DNA of 64,000 nucleotides from Sphingomonas kyeonggiensis (GTDB lineage Bacteria > Pseudomonadota > Alphaproteobacteria > Sphingomonadales > Sphingomonadaceae). This document shows, piece after piece, positions 1 through 8,455 of the stretch. A program made the position numbers and the translations under genes. Each line of letters starts with the position of its first letter. Position 1 is the first letter of the stretch. Under the pieces are notes generated by a model that was not told the origin of the DNA, made no database searches, and was given only the letters and a program-made list of their open reading frames with translations. The stretch is taken from assembly GCF_014196745.1 (NCBI RefSeq), contig NZ_JACIEH010000001.1, positions 930,001 through 994,000 of the forward strand, in the 5' to 3' direction.

Positions 1-325
1 CTGCCGCGATCAGGCCGAAGCCAATCAGGTGGTTGATCGTGATCTTCTGGCCCAGATAGAGGATCGAGAAGCCGACGAAGACGGTGAGGGTGATCACCTC
101 CTGCATCGCCTTGAGCTGCGCCGCCGAATAGACCGCGCTGCCCCAGCGATTGGCCGGTACCGCCAGGCAATATTCGACCAGTGCGATGCTCCAGCTCGCG
201 AGGATGACGAGCAGTAGCGGTGCGCTCTTGAACTTCAGGTGTCCGTACCAGGCGATGGTCATGAAGACGTTCGAGCCGATCAGCAGCAGGATCGGGACGA
301 GGCGGGCGAAGAGCATCTCGGACAT
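1..325 (-). CDS. DUF486 (DMT-like) small membrane protein, 3' end cut by window
   Basis: Reading the minus strand from the ATG at 325 gives a hydrophobic protein beginning MSEMLFARLVPILLLIGSNV, followed by the segments MTIAWYGHLKFK and CLAVPANRWG. These match the DUF486 family of about 110-residue, four-helix inner-membrane proteins related to drug/metabolite transporters. About 108 residues are visible and the reading frame runs off the left edge, so only the last few residues are probably missing. The family has no assigned substrate. The next gene is divergent, with 35 bases between the start codons, so the two may share a promoter region. Family recognition is from sequence pattern only. 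Confidence 0.85.
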   Translation of the reverse strand, partial: MSEMLFARLVPILLLIGSNVFMTIAWYGHLKFKSAPLLLVILASWSIALVEYCLAVPANRWGSAVYSAAQLKAMQEVITLTVFVGFSILYLGQKITINHLIGFGLIAA

Positions 326-360
326 GGCGCGACCTTGGCCGGGATGGCATCAAGGTCAAG

Positions 361-1122
361 ATGGAGATGATCTCGAGAGACGGGCTGGTCGAACAGCTGC
401 GTGCGTTGGGCGTGCGCGAGGGCGGGGTGCTGCTCGTCCATATCAGCTACCGCGCTGTCCGCCCGGTCGAGGGTGGTCCGGAAGGGCTGATCGCGTCGCT
501 GGTCGAGGCGCTGGGGCCGGAGGGCACGCTCGCCATGCCCTCGGCGACCGGCGACGACGATGTCGCCTTCGATCCGGCGACCACCGCCAATCGCAATGAT
601 CTGGGCGTGGTCGCCGACCTGTTCTGGCGCATGCCGGACGTGGTGCGTAGCCCGCATTTCGATGCCGTGGCGGCGCGCGGACCCAAGGCAGCGTGGATCA
701 CCGGCGGCCCCTTCGTGCTGCCACCTGCTGCGCCGGAAAGCGCGATCGACCGGATCCGGGCACTGGGCGGGCAGGTGCTGCTGCTCGGCGTCACGCATCA
801 CGCCAACACCATGCTCCATCTCGCCGAGCTGGTCGGTGGCGCGCCCTATCGCAGCGATTTCCACTATGTCGATGCCGAGGGACGGGAGGTCCATTATGGC
901 GAGAACGACAGCTGCTGTGAGAAGTTCGAGCTCGCCGACGACTGGCTGCGCGCGGAGGGGCTGCAGCGCAAGGGGCAGGTCGGCCACGCCGAGGCCCGGT
1001 TGATGGATGCGGAAGCGCTGGTACGGGTCGCGGCGGAGAGGGTGCGCCAGGATCCGTTGGTCTTCCTTCACGGCCCCGAGGAGGGCTGTGAGGAATGCGA
1101 CGAGGCACGGGAGAGCCTCTAG
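361..1122 (+). CDS. AAC(3)-family N-acetyltransferase
   Basis: This 253-residue protein has the layout of the antibiotic_NAT / aminoglycoside 3-N-acetyltransferase family, which transfers acetyl from acetyl-CoA to an amino group. Visible signatures are LLVHISYRAV near residue 27 (family form VHSSLRAVG), HFDAVAARGPKAAW near residue 100, and GVTHHANTMLHLAE near residue 145, the segment carrying the conserved His and Asn-Thr. A Cys-rich end (CCEKF, EGCEEC) is unusual. Chromosomal members of this family often do not confer aminoglycoside resistance, so the substrate is open. The start at 361 could instead be the ATG at 367. It is transcribed alone and converges on the K+ channel gene, overlapping its stop by four bases. 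Confidence 0.8.
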   Translation: MEMISRDGLVEQLRALGVREGGVLLVHISYRAVRPVEGGPEGLIASLVEALGPEGTLAMPSATGDDDVAFDPATTANRNDLGVVADLFWRMPDVVRSPHFDAVAARGPKAAWITGGPFVLPPAAPESAIDRIRALGGQVLLLGVTHHANTMLHLAELVGGAPYRSDFHYVDAEGREVHYGENDSCCEKFELADDWLRAEGLQRKGQVGHAEARLMDAEALVRVAAERVRQDPLVFLHGPEEGCEECDEARESL

Positions 1123-2126
1123 CCTGTGACGATCTCCAGGATCGTGTCGCCCGCCATCAGGGCCTGCGCCTCGGGCGTCTTGTGGCCATGGGGCACGCCG
1201 CCGCGATAGATTCGCACGCCGAGGCCGGTGGCGATTGCCGACAGGGGATGCCCGATCTCCTCCGGGCGGACCTTGCGTTCGGACAGTTCCACCTCGCCAT
1301 GGATCGAGGCGAGGTCGGTCAGGTAATCGGCCAGATGCGGGCCCTGGCAAGAGCTGGCGAGCAGCAGCCCGGCAAAGCTCACCGGATTGACCACCGTGGT
1401 GGCGCCCGCCGCGCGCGCCGGGAGCTCATTGTCCTCGTTGCGGACGATCACGCTGATCGGCACGCTCGGCGCCAGATGCCGCGCGGTCAGCGTGATCAGG
1501 ATTGAGGTATCGTCGCGTCCGGCGCAGACGATCATCGACTCGGCGCTCATGATGTGGACGTCCTTGAGCACCTGGTCGCGCGTCGCATCGGCCTGGAGCA
1601 CGATGCAGCCGCACTCCTTGGCGCGGGCGATATTGGCCTCGCTCTGGTCGATCACCACGATGGTGCCCGGATTGCGACCGCGTGCGATCAGCTCGTCGAC
1701 CGTTTCCGAGCCGGTGGTGCCATATCCCGCCACGATGATGTGGCCGGCGAGGGTCCGCTGGATCATTGCCATACGCCATTTGTCCCAGGTGCGCTTGAGC
1801 ACGAAATTATAGGCGGTGCCGATGAAGAGCAGCACCACGAACACGCGGATCGGGGTGACGATGAACGCGTCGAACATCCGCGCCGAATTGCTCACCGGCA
1901 CGATGTCGCCATAGCCGGTGGTCGTCACCGAGATCGACGTGAAATAGAGGATGTCGAGGAAGCTGACATGGCCGTCGGCCGTGTCCTTCAGCCCGTCACG
2001 CTCGATCCAGTGGACGCCCACCGCCAGGGCGAGGAGGGCAATCACCGCCAGCACCCGCCAGCCGATCGATGCCCAGACGGGCATGCTCGACTTGCGTTTG
2101 AGTGTGGCGGGCGGCTTCAGCGCCAT
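1119..2126 (-). CDS. Two-helix potassium channel with RCK (TrkA-N) domain
   Basis: A 335-residue inner-membrane channel of the MthK/Kch type. Helix 1 lies at about residues 20-40, the selectivity filter TTTGYGD at 68-74, and helix 2 at about 86-110. A cytosolic RCK domain begins at GHIIVAGYGTTG (128-139), with a Rossmann GxGxxG nucleotide-binding loop, and is followed by a probable TrkA-C domain. It should pass K+ under ligand control. A longer reading frame exists upstream, but the ATG at 2126 is chosen because it overlaps the stop of the LytM gene as TGATG, the usual form of translational coupling, and because the protein then begins just before helix 1. The pairing with a cell-wall gene may be only a shared transcript. 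Confidence 0.85.
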   Translation of the reverse strand: MALKPPATLKRKSSMPVWASIGWRVLAVIALLALAVGVHWIERDGLKDTADGHVSFLDILYFTSISVTTTGYGDIVPVSNSARMFDAFIVTPIRVFVVLLFIGTAYNFVLKRTWDKWRMAMIQRTLAGHIIVAGYGTTGSETVDELIARGRNPGTIVVIDQSEANIARAKECGCIVLQADATRDQVLKDVHIMSAESMIVCAGRDDTSILITLTARHLAPSVPISVIVRNEDNELPARAAGATTVVNPVSFAGLLLASSCQGPHLADYLTDLASIHGEVELSERKVRPEEIGHPLSAIATGLGVRIYRGGVPHGHKTPEAQALMAGDTILEIVTG

Positions 2127-3235
2127 CAGCGCGCGGGCAGTCTCGGCAGCGGATCTACGGGCAGGCGACCCTGGCGAATCTCGAAATGGAGCTCGGGGCG
2201 GTCCGCAAAGCCCGAATTGCCGGAGAGCGCGATCATCTGGCCTTTCTTCACTGCCTGGCCGCGCTGCACCAGCAGCTGGCCGGCATGACCATACACGGTC
2301 GTCCAGCCATCGCCATGCCGAATGATCACGAGCCCGCCCAGCGCCGGAATGTCCGAACCGACATAGGCAACCACGCCGTCTGCCGCCGCCAGCACCGGCG
2401 TGTCGAGCGGAGTCGCGATCTTGATGCCGTCGTTGCGCTCGCCCGATGCGCCGGGGCCGAAGCGCTTCACCACATTGCCCCGCAGCGGCCATTGGAAGCC
2501 GCCGGCGAGGCGCGCGGGTGCCGCCACCGGCGTGGTCGGCGAAAGGACGCGCGCCGAGGACGCGGTCGGTGCGGCCGGCTTGGCCTTCTCGGCGATGGCG
2601 GGCTGGCCGCCGGTGACGATGTCGTCCACGTCGAGATCGAGGTGGAAGCGTGCCGCGCGCTGCTCGATCGTCTCGGGACGGCCATTGGGAGCCGCGGTGT
2701 CCGGGATCAGCAGCCGCTGGCCGGTGCGCAGGATATAGGGCTCCTGCAGCTCGTTGACCGCGATGATTCTCGACCAGTCGACGCCATAGGCTACCGCGAT
2801 CGCGATGCCAGTCTCGCCGTCGCGGACCAGGTGATAGCGCCCGCCGGGAATGGTCAGCTTCTGGCCGACGCGGATCACGAAGGGCGGGGGGATGTCGTTG
2901 GCGCGGGCGATCGCTTCCGATCCGGCGCCGGTCCTGGCCGAGATCGAGCGCAGCGAGTCCCCGGGCTTCACGGTGTAGCTGGTGCCGGCGATGACGCGCG
3001 AATCGGCCTGCACCTTGCGCGACTGCCAGGCATTGGGCGGGGCGGGGAGGCGGCGGACGTCCTGCTCGTTGCCGAGCGCGGGGCGCTCCCAGCGCTCTTG
3101 CTGCGGCTCGGGATGGCGGTCCTGGCGCTCGCGCGGCGGCGCGCGATAGCCGGGATCGTCATAGGCTCCGCCGCGCTGCGGAATACAGGCGGCCAGCAAC
3201 AGCAGCGCCACCGGCGCCATCCGCTTAACCGCCAT
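2126..3235 (-). CDS. NlpD-like lipoprotein with two LysM and a degenerate LytM (M23) domain
   Basis: A 369-residue lipoprotein. The start at 3235 places a signal peptide with lipobox LLAAC (Cys about 17) at the N-terminus. Two LysM peptidoglycan-binding repeats follow (YTVKPGDSLRSIS and YHLVRDGETGIAIA), then a Pro/Ala linker and a C-terminal LytM fold ending LHFEIR, VDPLPRLPAR. The first zinc-ligand motif of active M23 peptidases (HxGxD) reads NDGIK here, as in E. coli NlpD, so the domain is probably non-catalytic and acts as an activator of cell-wall amidases during division. The gene lies directly downstream of serS, a common alphaproteobacterial arrangement, though the usual surE is absent between them. 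It overlaps the channel gene by one base. Confidence 0.85.
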   Translation of the reverse strand: MAVKRMAPVALLLLAACIPQRGGAYDDPGYRAPPRERQDRHPEPQQERWERPALGNEQDVRRLPAPPNAWQSRKVQADSRVIAGTSYTVKPGDSLRSISARTGAGSEAIARANDIPPPFVIRVGQKLTIPGGRYHLVRDGETGIAIAVAYGVDWSRIIAVNELQEPYILRTGQRLLIPDTAAPNGRPETIEQRAARFHLDLDVDDIVTGGQPAIAEKAKPAAPTASSARVLSPTTPVAAPARLAGGFQWPLRGNVVKRFGPGASGERNDGIKIATPLDTPVLAAADGVVAYVGSDIPALGGLVIIRHGDGWTTVYGHAGQLLVQRGQAVKKGQMIALSGNSGFADRPELHFEIRQGRLPVDPLPRLPAR

Positions 3236-3323
3236 CGAAACGACCCCCGAATTAACCAAACTAGACCGTACCATAACGCGCATTTCCCGGCGCGTCAGGT
3301 ACGTCTGAATGCGGAGGCGTTTT

Positions 3324-4595
3324 TCAGGCCGCCGGCTTGAGCCGCTCCAGGCCCTTGAGATACGGCTTGAGCACCTCGGGGATAGCCACCGAACCGTCTT
3401 CCTGCTGGTAATTCTCCAGCACCGCGACGAGCGTGCGGCCCACAGCTAGGCCCGAGCCGTTGAGCGTATGGACGAAGCGCGTGCCCTTCTCGCCTTCCGG
3501 GCGATAGCGCGCGTTCATCCGGCGTGCCTGAAAGTCGCCACAGGTCGAGCAGGACGAGATTTCGCGGTAGCGCGCCTGGCCCGGCAGCCACACTTCGAGG
3601 TCATAGGTGCGCGCCGCAGTGAAGCCCATGTCGCCGCTGCACAGCTTCATGCGGCGGAACGGCAGGCCGAGCGCGGTGAGGATGCCCTCGGCGCACTGGG
3701 TCATGCGCTCGTGCTCGGCTTCGCTCTGCTCGGGCGTGGTGATCGAGACCATCTCGACCTTCTCGAACTGGTGCTGGCGGATGAAGCCGCGCGTGTCGCG
3801 GCCCGCCGAGCCGGCTTCCGAACGGAAGCAGGCGGTGAGCGCGGCGAAGCGCAGCGGCAGCGCCTGCTCGGCGAGGATCTGCTCGCGCACGATGTTGGTC
3901 AGGCTCACTTCCGCCGTAGGGATCAGCCAGCGGCCATCGGTGGTCTGGAAGCTGTCCTCGGCGAACTTGGGCAGCTGGCCCGTGCCGAACATCGTCTCGG
4001 AGCGGACGAGCAGCGGCGGGATCGCCTGCTCATAGCCATGCGCCTCGAGCGTATCGAGCATGAACTGGCCGAGCGCGCGGTGCAGCTTGGCGGCGGCGCC
4101 GCGCACCAGCGTGAAGCGCGTGCCCGAAAGCAGCGCGCCGGTTTCGAAATCCAGGCCGAGTGCGGGGCCGAACGCGTCGTGCTCCTTCGCCTCGAAGCCG
4201 AGCTGGGTCGGCTCGCCCTCCGTCGCCATGACGACATTGTCCTCCTCGTCCGCGCCCGTGGGGACGTCGGCGAGTGGAAGGTTCGGGATCGCTGCCAGCA
4301 GCGTCGTCAGCTCGGCGCCGACGGCCTTCTCCTCGGCATCGATCTCCGGCATCCGCTCCTTGAGTGCGGCGACCTCGGCCATCAGGTCGGTCGGGTCGTC
4401 GCGGCGGGCCTTGGCCGCGCCGATCGCCTTCGAGGCTTCGTTGCGACGTGTCTGCACCGCCTGCGCCTCGGTGATCAGCGCGCGGCGCTTCTCGTCGAGC
4501 GCGACCAGCGCTTCAGCCTGGGGTTCCAGCCCACGCTTGGCCAGGCCAGCGTCAAAGGCGGTGGGGTTCTCTCGGATGGCGCGGATATCGTGCAT
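3324..4595 (-). CDS. serS: Seryl-tRNA synthetase
   Basis: A 423-residue class II aminoacyl-tRNA synthetase that charges tRNA-Ser (and tRNA-Sec where present). The start [10 protein letters not shown] at 4595 matches the normal N-terminus of the family; the upstream in-frame ATG would add an atypical extension. Residues about 25-110 form the long antiparallel coiled-coil arm ([20 protein letters not shown]). The catalytic core shows TAEVSLTN, the motif 2 segment [15 protein letters not shown], and motif 3 [18 protein letters not shown]. Length is as expected. It is followed by the NlpD-like gene on the same strand (88-base gap) and is divergent from the host-attachment gene. Confidence 0.97.
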   Translation of the reverse strand: MHDIRAIRENPTAFDAGLAKRGLEPQAEALVALDEKRRALITEAQAVQTRRNEASKAIGAAKARRDDPTDLMAEVAALKERMPEIDAEEKAVGAELTTLLAAIPNLPLADVPTGADEEDNVVMATEGEPTQLGFEAKEHDAFGPALGLDFETGALLSGTRFTLVRGAAAKLHRALGQFMLDTLEAHGYEQAIPPLLVRSETMFGTGQLPKFAEDSFQTTDGRWLIPTAEVSLTNIVREQILAEQALPLRFAALTACFRSEAGSAGRDTRGFIRQHQFEKVEMVSITTPEQSEAEHERMTQCAEGILTALGLPFRRMKLCSGDMGFTAARTYDLEVWLPGQARYREISSCSTCGDFQARRMNARYRPEGEKGTRFVHTLNGSGLAVGRTLVAVLENYQQEDGSVAIPEVLKPYLKGLERLKPAA

Positions 4596-4680
4596 GCCCG
4601 GGCGTATGACCGCGCTCCGTTTCGGGCGCAACCCTGCCGCGTCGGGCGGCGTTTAGGGATCAGGCACGAAAACAAGGAGA

Positions 4681-5144
4681 ATGGATATGCAGGTTCCGCA
4701 CGATACGGTCGTCGTGGTCGCCGATGGCGCAAGATGCTGTTCCTGAGGAACGCCGGCGACGCCTGGGCGCCGAACCTGCAGGTCGAGAGGAAGGTGGTCG
4801 ACAGGCACAATCCCGCCCATCACGACCAGGCGACCGACCTCGCCGGCGGCGCGATGGGCACACGGACCGCGGGCGCCCAATGGGGCGGCGGCAACATGGA
4901 GGAAGTCGACTTCCACCAGCTCGAGGAGGACCGCTTCGCCGCCGAGACCGCCGCGCTGCTCAAGGAACGCGCGCTGCGCCAGGACTTCGAGTCGCTGATC
5001 ATCATCGCCCCGCCCAGGACGCTGGGCGAGCTGCGCAAGCACTATCACAAGGAAGTGAGCGACCGCCTGAAGGCGGAGATCGCCAAGGACCTGACCGGGC
5101 ACCCGGTATCGGAGATCGAGCAGGCGCTGGCGAAGGCGGAATAA
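4681..5144 (+). pseudogene. Host-attachment family protein, frameshifted near its 5' end
   Basis: The first frame starts at 4681 (MDMQVPHDTVVVVADGA) and hits a stop about 20 codons in. The next frame, from 4731, continues KMLFLRNAGDAWAPNLQVER through EIEQALAKAE to 5144. Joined, they give a protein of about 154 residues with the typical start of the 'protein required for attachment to host cells' family, whose N-terminus normally reads VVVADGAKxLFLRN. One G appears to be missing around 4729-4731 (GGCGCAAG where GGCGCGAAG is expected). This is either a real inactivating deletion or a base-calling error. The rest of the gene shows no decay. An AGGAG-like site precedes the start. Confidence 0.7.
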
Positions 5145-5155
5145 TCAAATCATTC

Positions 5156-5235
5156 GTCACTCCGGCGAAAGCCGGGATTTTAGGCGATGGCGCGGGAAAG
5201 GAGTCTCACGAAATCCCGGCTTTCGCCGGGATGAC
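5156..5235. repeat. Inverted intergenic repeat between convergent genes
   Basis: Two 25-base arms (5156-5180 and 5211-5235), with two mismatches, carry the core CCGGCGAAAGCCGGGAT and its complement. They separate the stop of the host-attachment gene from the stop of the Ser-rich gene. The same general repeat type, with a different core, occurs at 7639-7752. Such palindromes are scattered in many sphingomonad genomes and can act as bidirectional terminators. Confidence 0.7.
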
Positions 5236-5237
5236 AT

Positions 5238-6212
5238 TTAGGCCTCGGCCGAGTCGTCCGACTTCTTCTTGGCAAACCGCTTGCGGGCGACGAGCGCGGC
5301 GGCGGCGCCGCCGAAGAGGAGGATCATCGGCGGGGCCGGGACCGGCGCGGGGCCACCCGAGCTGCTGCCGCAACCGTGGCCGCAGCCGCTGCTGCCATGG
5401 CTACTCGAACCGTGCCAGCCGCTCGAACCCCAGCCGCTCGAATTGCTCCAGTGGCTGCTCGATCCGTTCGACGAGGACGAGGTCGACGATGAGTTGGACG
5501 AGCTGGTCGAGGAGCTGTTCGACGACGAGGTCGAGACATCGCCGCTGGAGCTGGTCGAGGAACTGGTCGAGGTCGAGACGTCGCCGCTCGACGAGGACGT
5601 CGAGCTGACTTCGCCGCTCGAGGTCGAAGTCGACGAGGTCGAGCTGATCTCGCCCGAAGAGGTCGAGGTCGACGAGCCGCCGGTCGAAGTGGACGTCGAG
5701 GAACCGCCCGTCGAAGTCGACGAACCGCCGGTGGAGGTGGAGGTCGAGCCGCCCGACGAGGACGAGTTGGACGACGAGATCTCGATGTTGATGCCACTCG
5801 AGCCGCTGCTGCTGCCCGAGGAAGAGCCGCCAAAGAAGCCGCCGGCGAAGAAGCCGCCCATGAAGCCACCGCCGCCCGAGCCGCCGATCACGCCCGAGGA
5901 CGACGAACCGCTGCTGCTCGAGAATACGACCGGCATCTCGCCATAGGGCGGGGGCGTCGGAATCGGGGCGCCCTGCGCAGTGACGACGACGACCTGGGGC
6001 TGGCCCTGGGTCGTGGTGGTGACCGTGCGCTTGACGACTCGCTTCACGGGGCGGGCGACCGTCCGCTTGACGACGCGCTTCTTCGCGACAGTCACGTGCT
6101 TCACCACGCGCGGCTGCTGGATGCGTTCGGTGACATATACGCCACCGCCGCCAATCACCGCGCCCCCGCAAGTGCAGGCGCACAGTTTAGCCAAGGCCAT
6201 GCGAACCGACAT
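5238..6212 (-). CDS. Ser/Thr-rich low-complexity protein with PEP-CTERM-like C-terminus
   Basis: About 324 residues. The N-terminus (MSVRMALAKLCACTCGGAV, then GGGGVYV) is followed by a basic stretch (KKRVVKRTVARPVKR), a Gly patch, and then about 150 residues almost entirely of Ser, Thr and Gly in short repeats such as STSTGGSS and SSGEVSS. The end, PAPVPAPPMILLFGGAAAAL followed by VARKRFAKKK, has the proline-motif/hydrophobic-helix/basic-cluster layout of PEP-CTERM-type sorting signals. A surface or exopolysaccharide-associated protein is inferred. The start at 6212 is chosen over the GTG at 6221. Low-complexity DNA makes the exact repeat number assembly-sensitive. No exosortase gene is in the window. 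Confidence 0.6.
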   Translation of the reverse strand: MSVRMALAKLCACTCGGAVIGGGGVYVTERIQQPRVVKHVTVAKKRVVKRTVARPVKRVVKRTVTTTTQGQPQVVVVTAQGAPIPTPPPYGEMPVVFSSSSGSSSSGVIGGSGGGGFMGGFFAGGFFGGSSSGSSSGSSGINIEISSSNSSSSGGSTSTSTGGSSTSTGGSSTSTSTGGSSTSTSSGEISSTSSTSTSSGEVSSTSSSSGDVSTSTSSSTSSSGDVSTSSSNSSSTSSSNSSSTSSSSNGSSSHWSNSSGWGSSGWHGSSSHGSSGCGHGCGSSSGGPAPVPAPPMILLFGGAAAALVARKRFAKKKSDDSAEA

Positions 6213-6626
6213 TGTCCCCACTCTTCCCGTTGCTGGCGTGCGCTCCTCACAGGACCGTCAGCAGCTTCACGCCCGTCAATGCGCGAAAAGTGCAAAACAA
6301 ATTGTTAAGTGCAATGCCATTAACGGCCCTTAACCATATTTGAGGGCGTTTTTCCGCCCGCCGATTTCTGCCGTGATGGTTAATGTTCTACTTCGGTACG
6401 AATGCGGGGGTTCTTGGTAATCCGTTCGTGAACATTTGCGGTTAATTTTCGTGGCGAGGGGTGCCGGTTCAGCCGCCGCTAATTTCCCCCCATTTACGGG
6501 CTATTACACCTGTGGATTAAAACAACGGCGCGCTTGTTAACGCCTTCGCGCGTAAGTATAGGGCCGCGCAGGGCAAACGGTCACCGTACGGCTCGGGCCT
6601 CAGCGGGACCGGAGTGGAGAGTGGGG
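6213..6626. other. Gene-free region upstream of dksA and the Ser-rich gene
   Basis: A 414-base divergent intergenic region, clearly more AT-rich than its surroundings. I see no coding frame with family resemblance. It contains a likely sigma-70 promoter for dksA (6534-6562) and several TTAA/TTAAC runs. The rest holds no feature I can name. Confidence 0.6.
6534..6562 (+). promoter_or_regulatory. Predicted sigma-70 promoter of dksA
   Basis: A -35-like TTGTTA (6534-6539) and a -10-like TATAGG (6557-6562) are separated by 17 bases, 65 bases before the chosen dksA start. Prediction from sequence only. Confidence 0.4.
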
Positions 6627-7094
6627 ATGGCTACTGTTTTGGATCGCTTCGACGAACCGGGTAAACGCGTTCCTTCCGCCGCAAATGACGGCGACGACGG
6701 CTATCGGCCGAGCAACGACGAACCCTTCATGAACCCGCGTCAGCTGGAATATTTCCGCAACAAGCTGCACACGTGGAAGGACGATATCTTCCGTGAGGCC
6801 GCGGGAACGCTCAACCAGCTGCAGACCGACTCGCTGCGCGAGGCAGATCTCACCGATCGCGCTTCGAGCGAGACGGACTGGTCGATCGAGCTGCGGACGC
6901 GCGATCGCCAGCGCAAGCTGATCTCGAAGATCGACGCCGCGCTGCGCCGTATCGAGGATGGCGAGTATGGCTATTGCGAGGTGACCGGCGAGCCGATCAG
7001 CCTCGGCCGGCTCGAGGCGCGTCCGATTGCGACGATGACCCTCGAGGCGCAGGAGCGTCACGAGCGCAACGAGAAGGTGTCGCGGGACGAATAG
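6627..7094 (+). CDS. dksA: RNA polymerase-binding transcription factor DksA
   Basis: 155 residues from the ATG at 6627. DksA binds the secondary channel of RNA polymerase and, with ppGpp, resets transcription in starvation. The coiled-coil (about 45-110) includes ASSETDWSIELRTRDRQRKL with the acidic tip region, and the C-terminal globular part reads GEYGYCEVTGEPISLGRLEA. Only one Cys of the usual four-Cys zinc finger remains, a form common among alphaproteobacterial DksA. The start is chosen at MATVLDRF because it lies after the predicted promoter and a purine-rich GGAGAGTGGGG. An intrinsic terminator follows. Confidence 0.92.
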   Translation: MATVLDRFDEPGKRVPSAANDGDDGYRPSNDEPFMNPRQLEYFRNKLHTWKDDIFREAAGTLNQLQTDSLREADLTDRASSETDWSIELRTRDRQRKLISKIDAALRRIEDGEYGYCEVTGEPISLGRLEARPIATMTLEAQERHERNEKVSRDE

Positions 7095-7119
7095 CAGGGG
7101 GCTCAGGGCCTCCTTTTTT

Positions 7120-7160
7120 GTGCCTTCGCGGGACAGTCGCGAAGGCACATTTTCGTCTTT
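7120..7160 (+). terminator. Intrinsic terminator after dksA
   Basis: An 11-bp perfect stem (GTGCCTTCGCG at 7120-7130 with CGCGAAGGCAC at 7138-7148), a 7-base loop, and a T-rich tail ATTTTCGTCTTTT. Confidence 0.85.
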
Positions 7161-7230
7161 TGTTTACACTTTCGGCAAGGTTTGCTGGTCTATTCTCCGC
7201 GCGTAACCACTTGGCGTTTCGAGCGATACG

Positions 7231-7605
7231 ATGGACCAGTTCTCCTTAGACCCTCTCACGACGCTTTCGGCGGACGATTTCGCCAGCCAGCGTACGGGTT
7301 CGCGCGACAGCCTGATGCTCGCCGCGCAGTTCCGTGTGGCGGGCCGCCCGGACGAGCAGGTGCGGGTGCGCAACCTCTCCTCGGGCGGGCTGATGGCCGA
7401 ATATGCCCAGCCGGTCGATCGCGGCACGGCGGTGCAGATCGAAGTGCGCGGCGTTGGCTGGGTGAGCGGGCGAATCGCCTGGGCGACCGATGGCCGTGTG
7501 GGCATCGCCTTCGACACGCCGATCGATCCGATGCTGGCCCGCAAGCCGGTGGGCGGCGGCACGCACACGCCGGTCTTCGTGAAGCCGATCTTCACCCGCC
7601 GCTGA
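7231..7605 (+). CDS. PilZ-domain protein
   Basis: A 124-residue single-domain protein. The PilZ fold, which commonly binds cyclic-di-GMP, is indicated by VRNLSSGGLMAEYAQPVDRG (family form [D/N]xSxxG) and by the downstream beta-strand pattern ending RIAWATDGRVGIAFD. The basic RxxxR part of the binding site is not clear: the upstream segment reads RDSLMLAAQFR, so ligand binding is uncertain. It stands alone after the dksA terminator and before an intergenic palindrome. Confidence 0.8.
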   Translation: MDQFSLDPLTTLSADDFASQRTGSRDSLMLAAQFRVAGRPDEQVRVRNLSSGGLMAEYAQPVDRGTAVQIEVRGVGWVSGRIAWATDGRVGIAFDTPIDPMLARKPVGGGTHTPVFVKPIFTRR

Positions 7606-7638
7606 GTCGGCTCCGGGCGCTTTCGTCATTTTATGGCT

Positions 7639-7752
7639 CGTCATCCCCGCGAAGGCGGGGATCCAGAGCCAGATGCGCTGTGGATGCGGCGCGCCATGCC
7701 GTTTCCGGTCGTGCCCGAACTGCCCTGGATTCCCGCCTTCGCGGGAATGACG
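7639..7752. repeat. Inverted intergenic repeat (GTCATCCCCGCGAAGGCGGG type)
   Basis: Two imperfect complementary arms (7639-7666 and 7725-7752) flank a 58-base spacer between the PilZ gene and a small DUF465 gene. The arms contain CCCGCGAAGGCGGG and CCCGCCTTCGCGGG. This is a dispersed palindrome of the kind often found in many copies in proteobacterial genomes; copy number cannot be checked here. Confidence 0.7.
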
Positions 7753-7845
7753 GGGGAGTAGAGACTCGCCGCTGGGACTAACTTTCCGATGATCACGCGC
7801 TGTCGGGGTGCGGCATGGGCCACACCCCTGTATGCGCGGCGCTGC

Positions 7846-8004
7846 CTAGGAGGGGCGCGCCATCTCTTCCTTGATTCGAAGCTTCTGCTTCTTCAGGGAC
7901 GCCAGGACCAGCTGGTCCGGCTGGGGCCTTTGCGATTCGGCGGCGATACGCTGGTCGAGCACGGAGTGCTTGGCCGATAGAGCCGAGAAATGCGCGTTCT
8001 GCAT
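7846..8004 (-). CDS. YdcH/DUF465-family small coiled-coil protein
   Basis: 52 residues from the ATG at 8004, reading MQNAHFSALSAKHSVLDQRI and ending LASLKKQKLRIKEEMARPS. The pattern LxxKHxxLDxxI…LKKxKLxLKDEI is the DUF465 family of short helical hairpins with no firm function. The start at 8004 is preferred to that at 8022 because AAGGAG lies 9 bases before it. A second DUF465 gene lies divergently 172 bases away. Confidence 0.85.
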   Translation of the reverse strand: MQNAHFSALSAKHSVLDQRIAAESQRPQPDQLVLASLKKQKLRIKEEMARPS

Positions 8005-8175
8005 CGAAGCAGTCTCCTTCATCGGGGTGGCCGGAACCTGCGAATAGATCACTTTTCCACAGCTTTGTCGCGGGGGAATCTTGCCTAATCGGCGGTTTGC
8101 GGAATTCGCGCGATGACCCGTTGCGGAGCCTCTCGGGCTGGTGCAGGGAAGGGGGCAGTACGGGGGCGTTCGCGA

Positions 8176-8373
8176 ATGTACGATACGGAGATTGTGCGGC
8201 GGCTCGAGACGGTGCGGACCGAGCATCGCGATCTCGACGCGGCGATCGATGCGCTGCTCGCCACCGGCACGTCCGACCAGCTCCAGGTCGCGCGACTCAA
8301 GAAGCGCAAGCTCATGCTGCGCGACGAGATCGCGCAGCTCGAGGACCAGTTGATCCCCGACATCATCGCCTGA
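8176..8373 (+). CDS. YdcH/DUF465-family small coiled-coil protein
   Basis: 65 residues starting MYDTEIVRRLETVRTEHRDL, with VARLKKRKLMLRDEIAQLED near the end, the conserved DUF465 hairpin. It has the same family layout as the divergent gene at 7846-8004, and in alphaproteobacteria two such genes often sit close together near rcdA, which is the next gene. Function unknown. The start at 8176 excludes an unconserved Arg-rich extension that the longer frame would add. Confidence 0.85.
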   Translation: MYDTEIVRRLETVRTEHRDLDAAIDALLATGTSDQLQVARLKKRKLMLRDEIAQLEDQLIPDIIA

Positions 8374-8455
8374 TTCGCCGCTGCTTCGGATCGGGACGAA
8401 ATCACCGCGAAATTAAGCATTTCGTTACCATGCGGGCTGTGGCAGCGTTGTTCGC

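Noticed and set aside
7641..7823. 60-codon minus frame within the inverted repeat
   Set aside because: The frame is made of the repeat sequence itself and has no family support.
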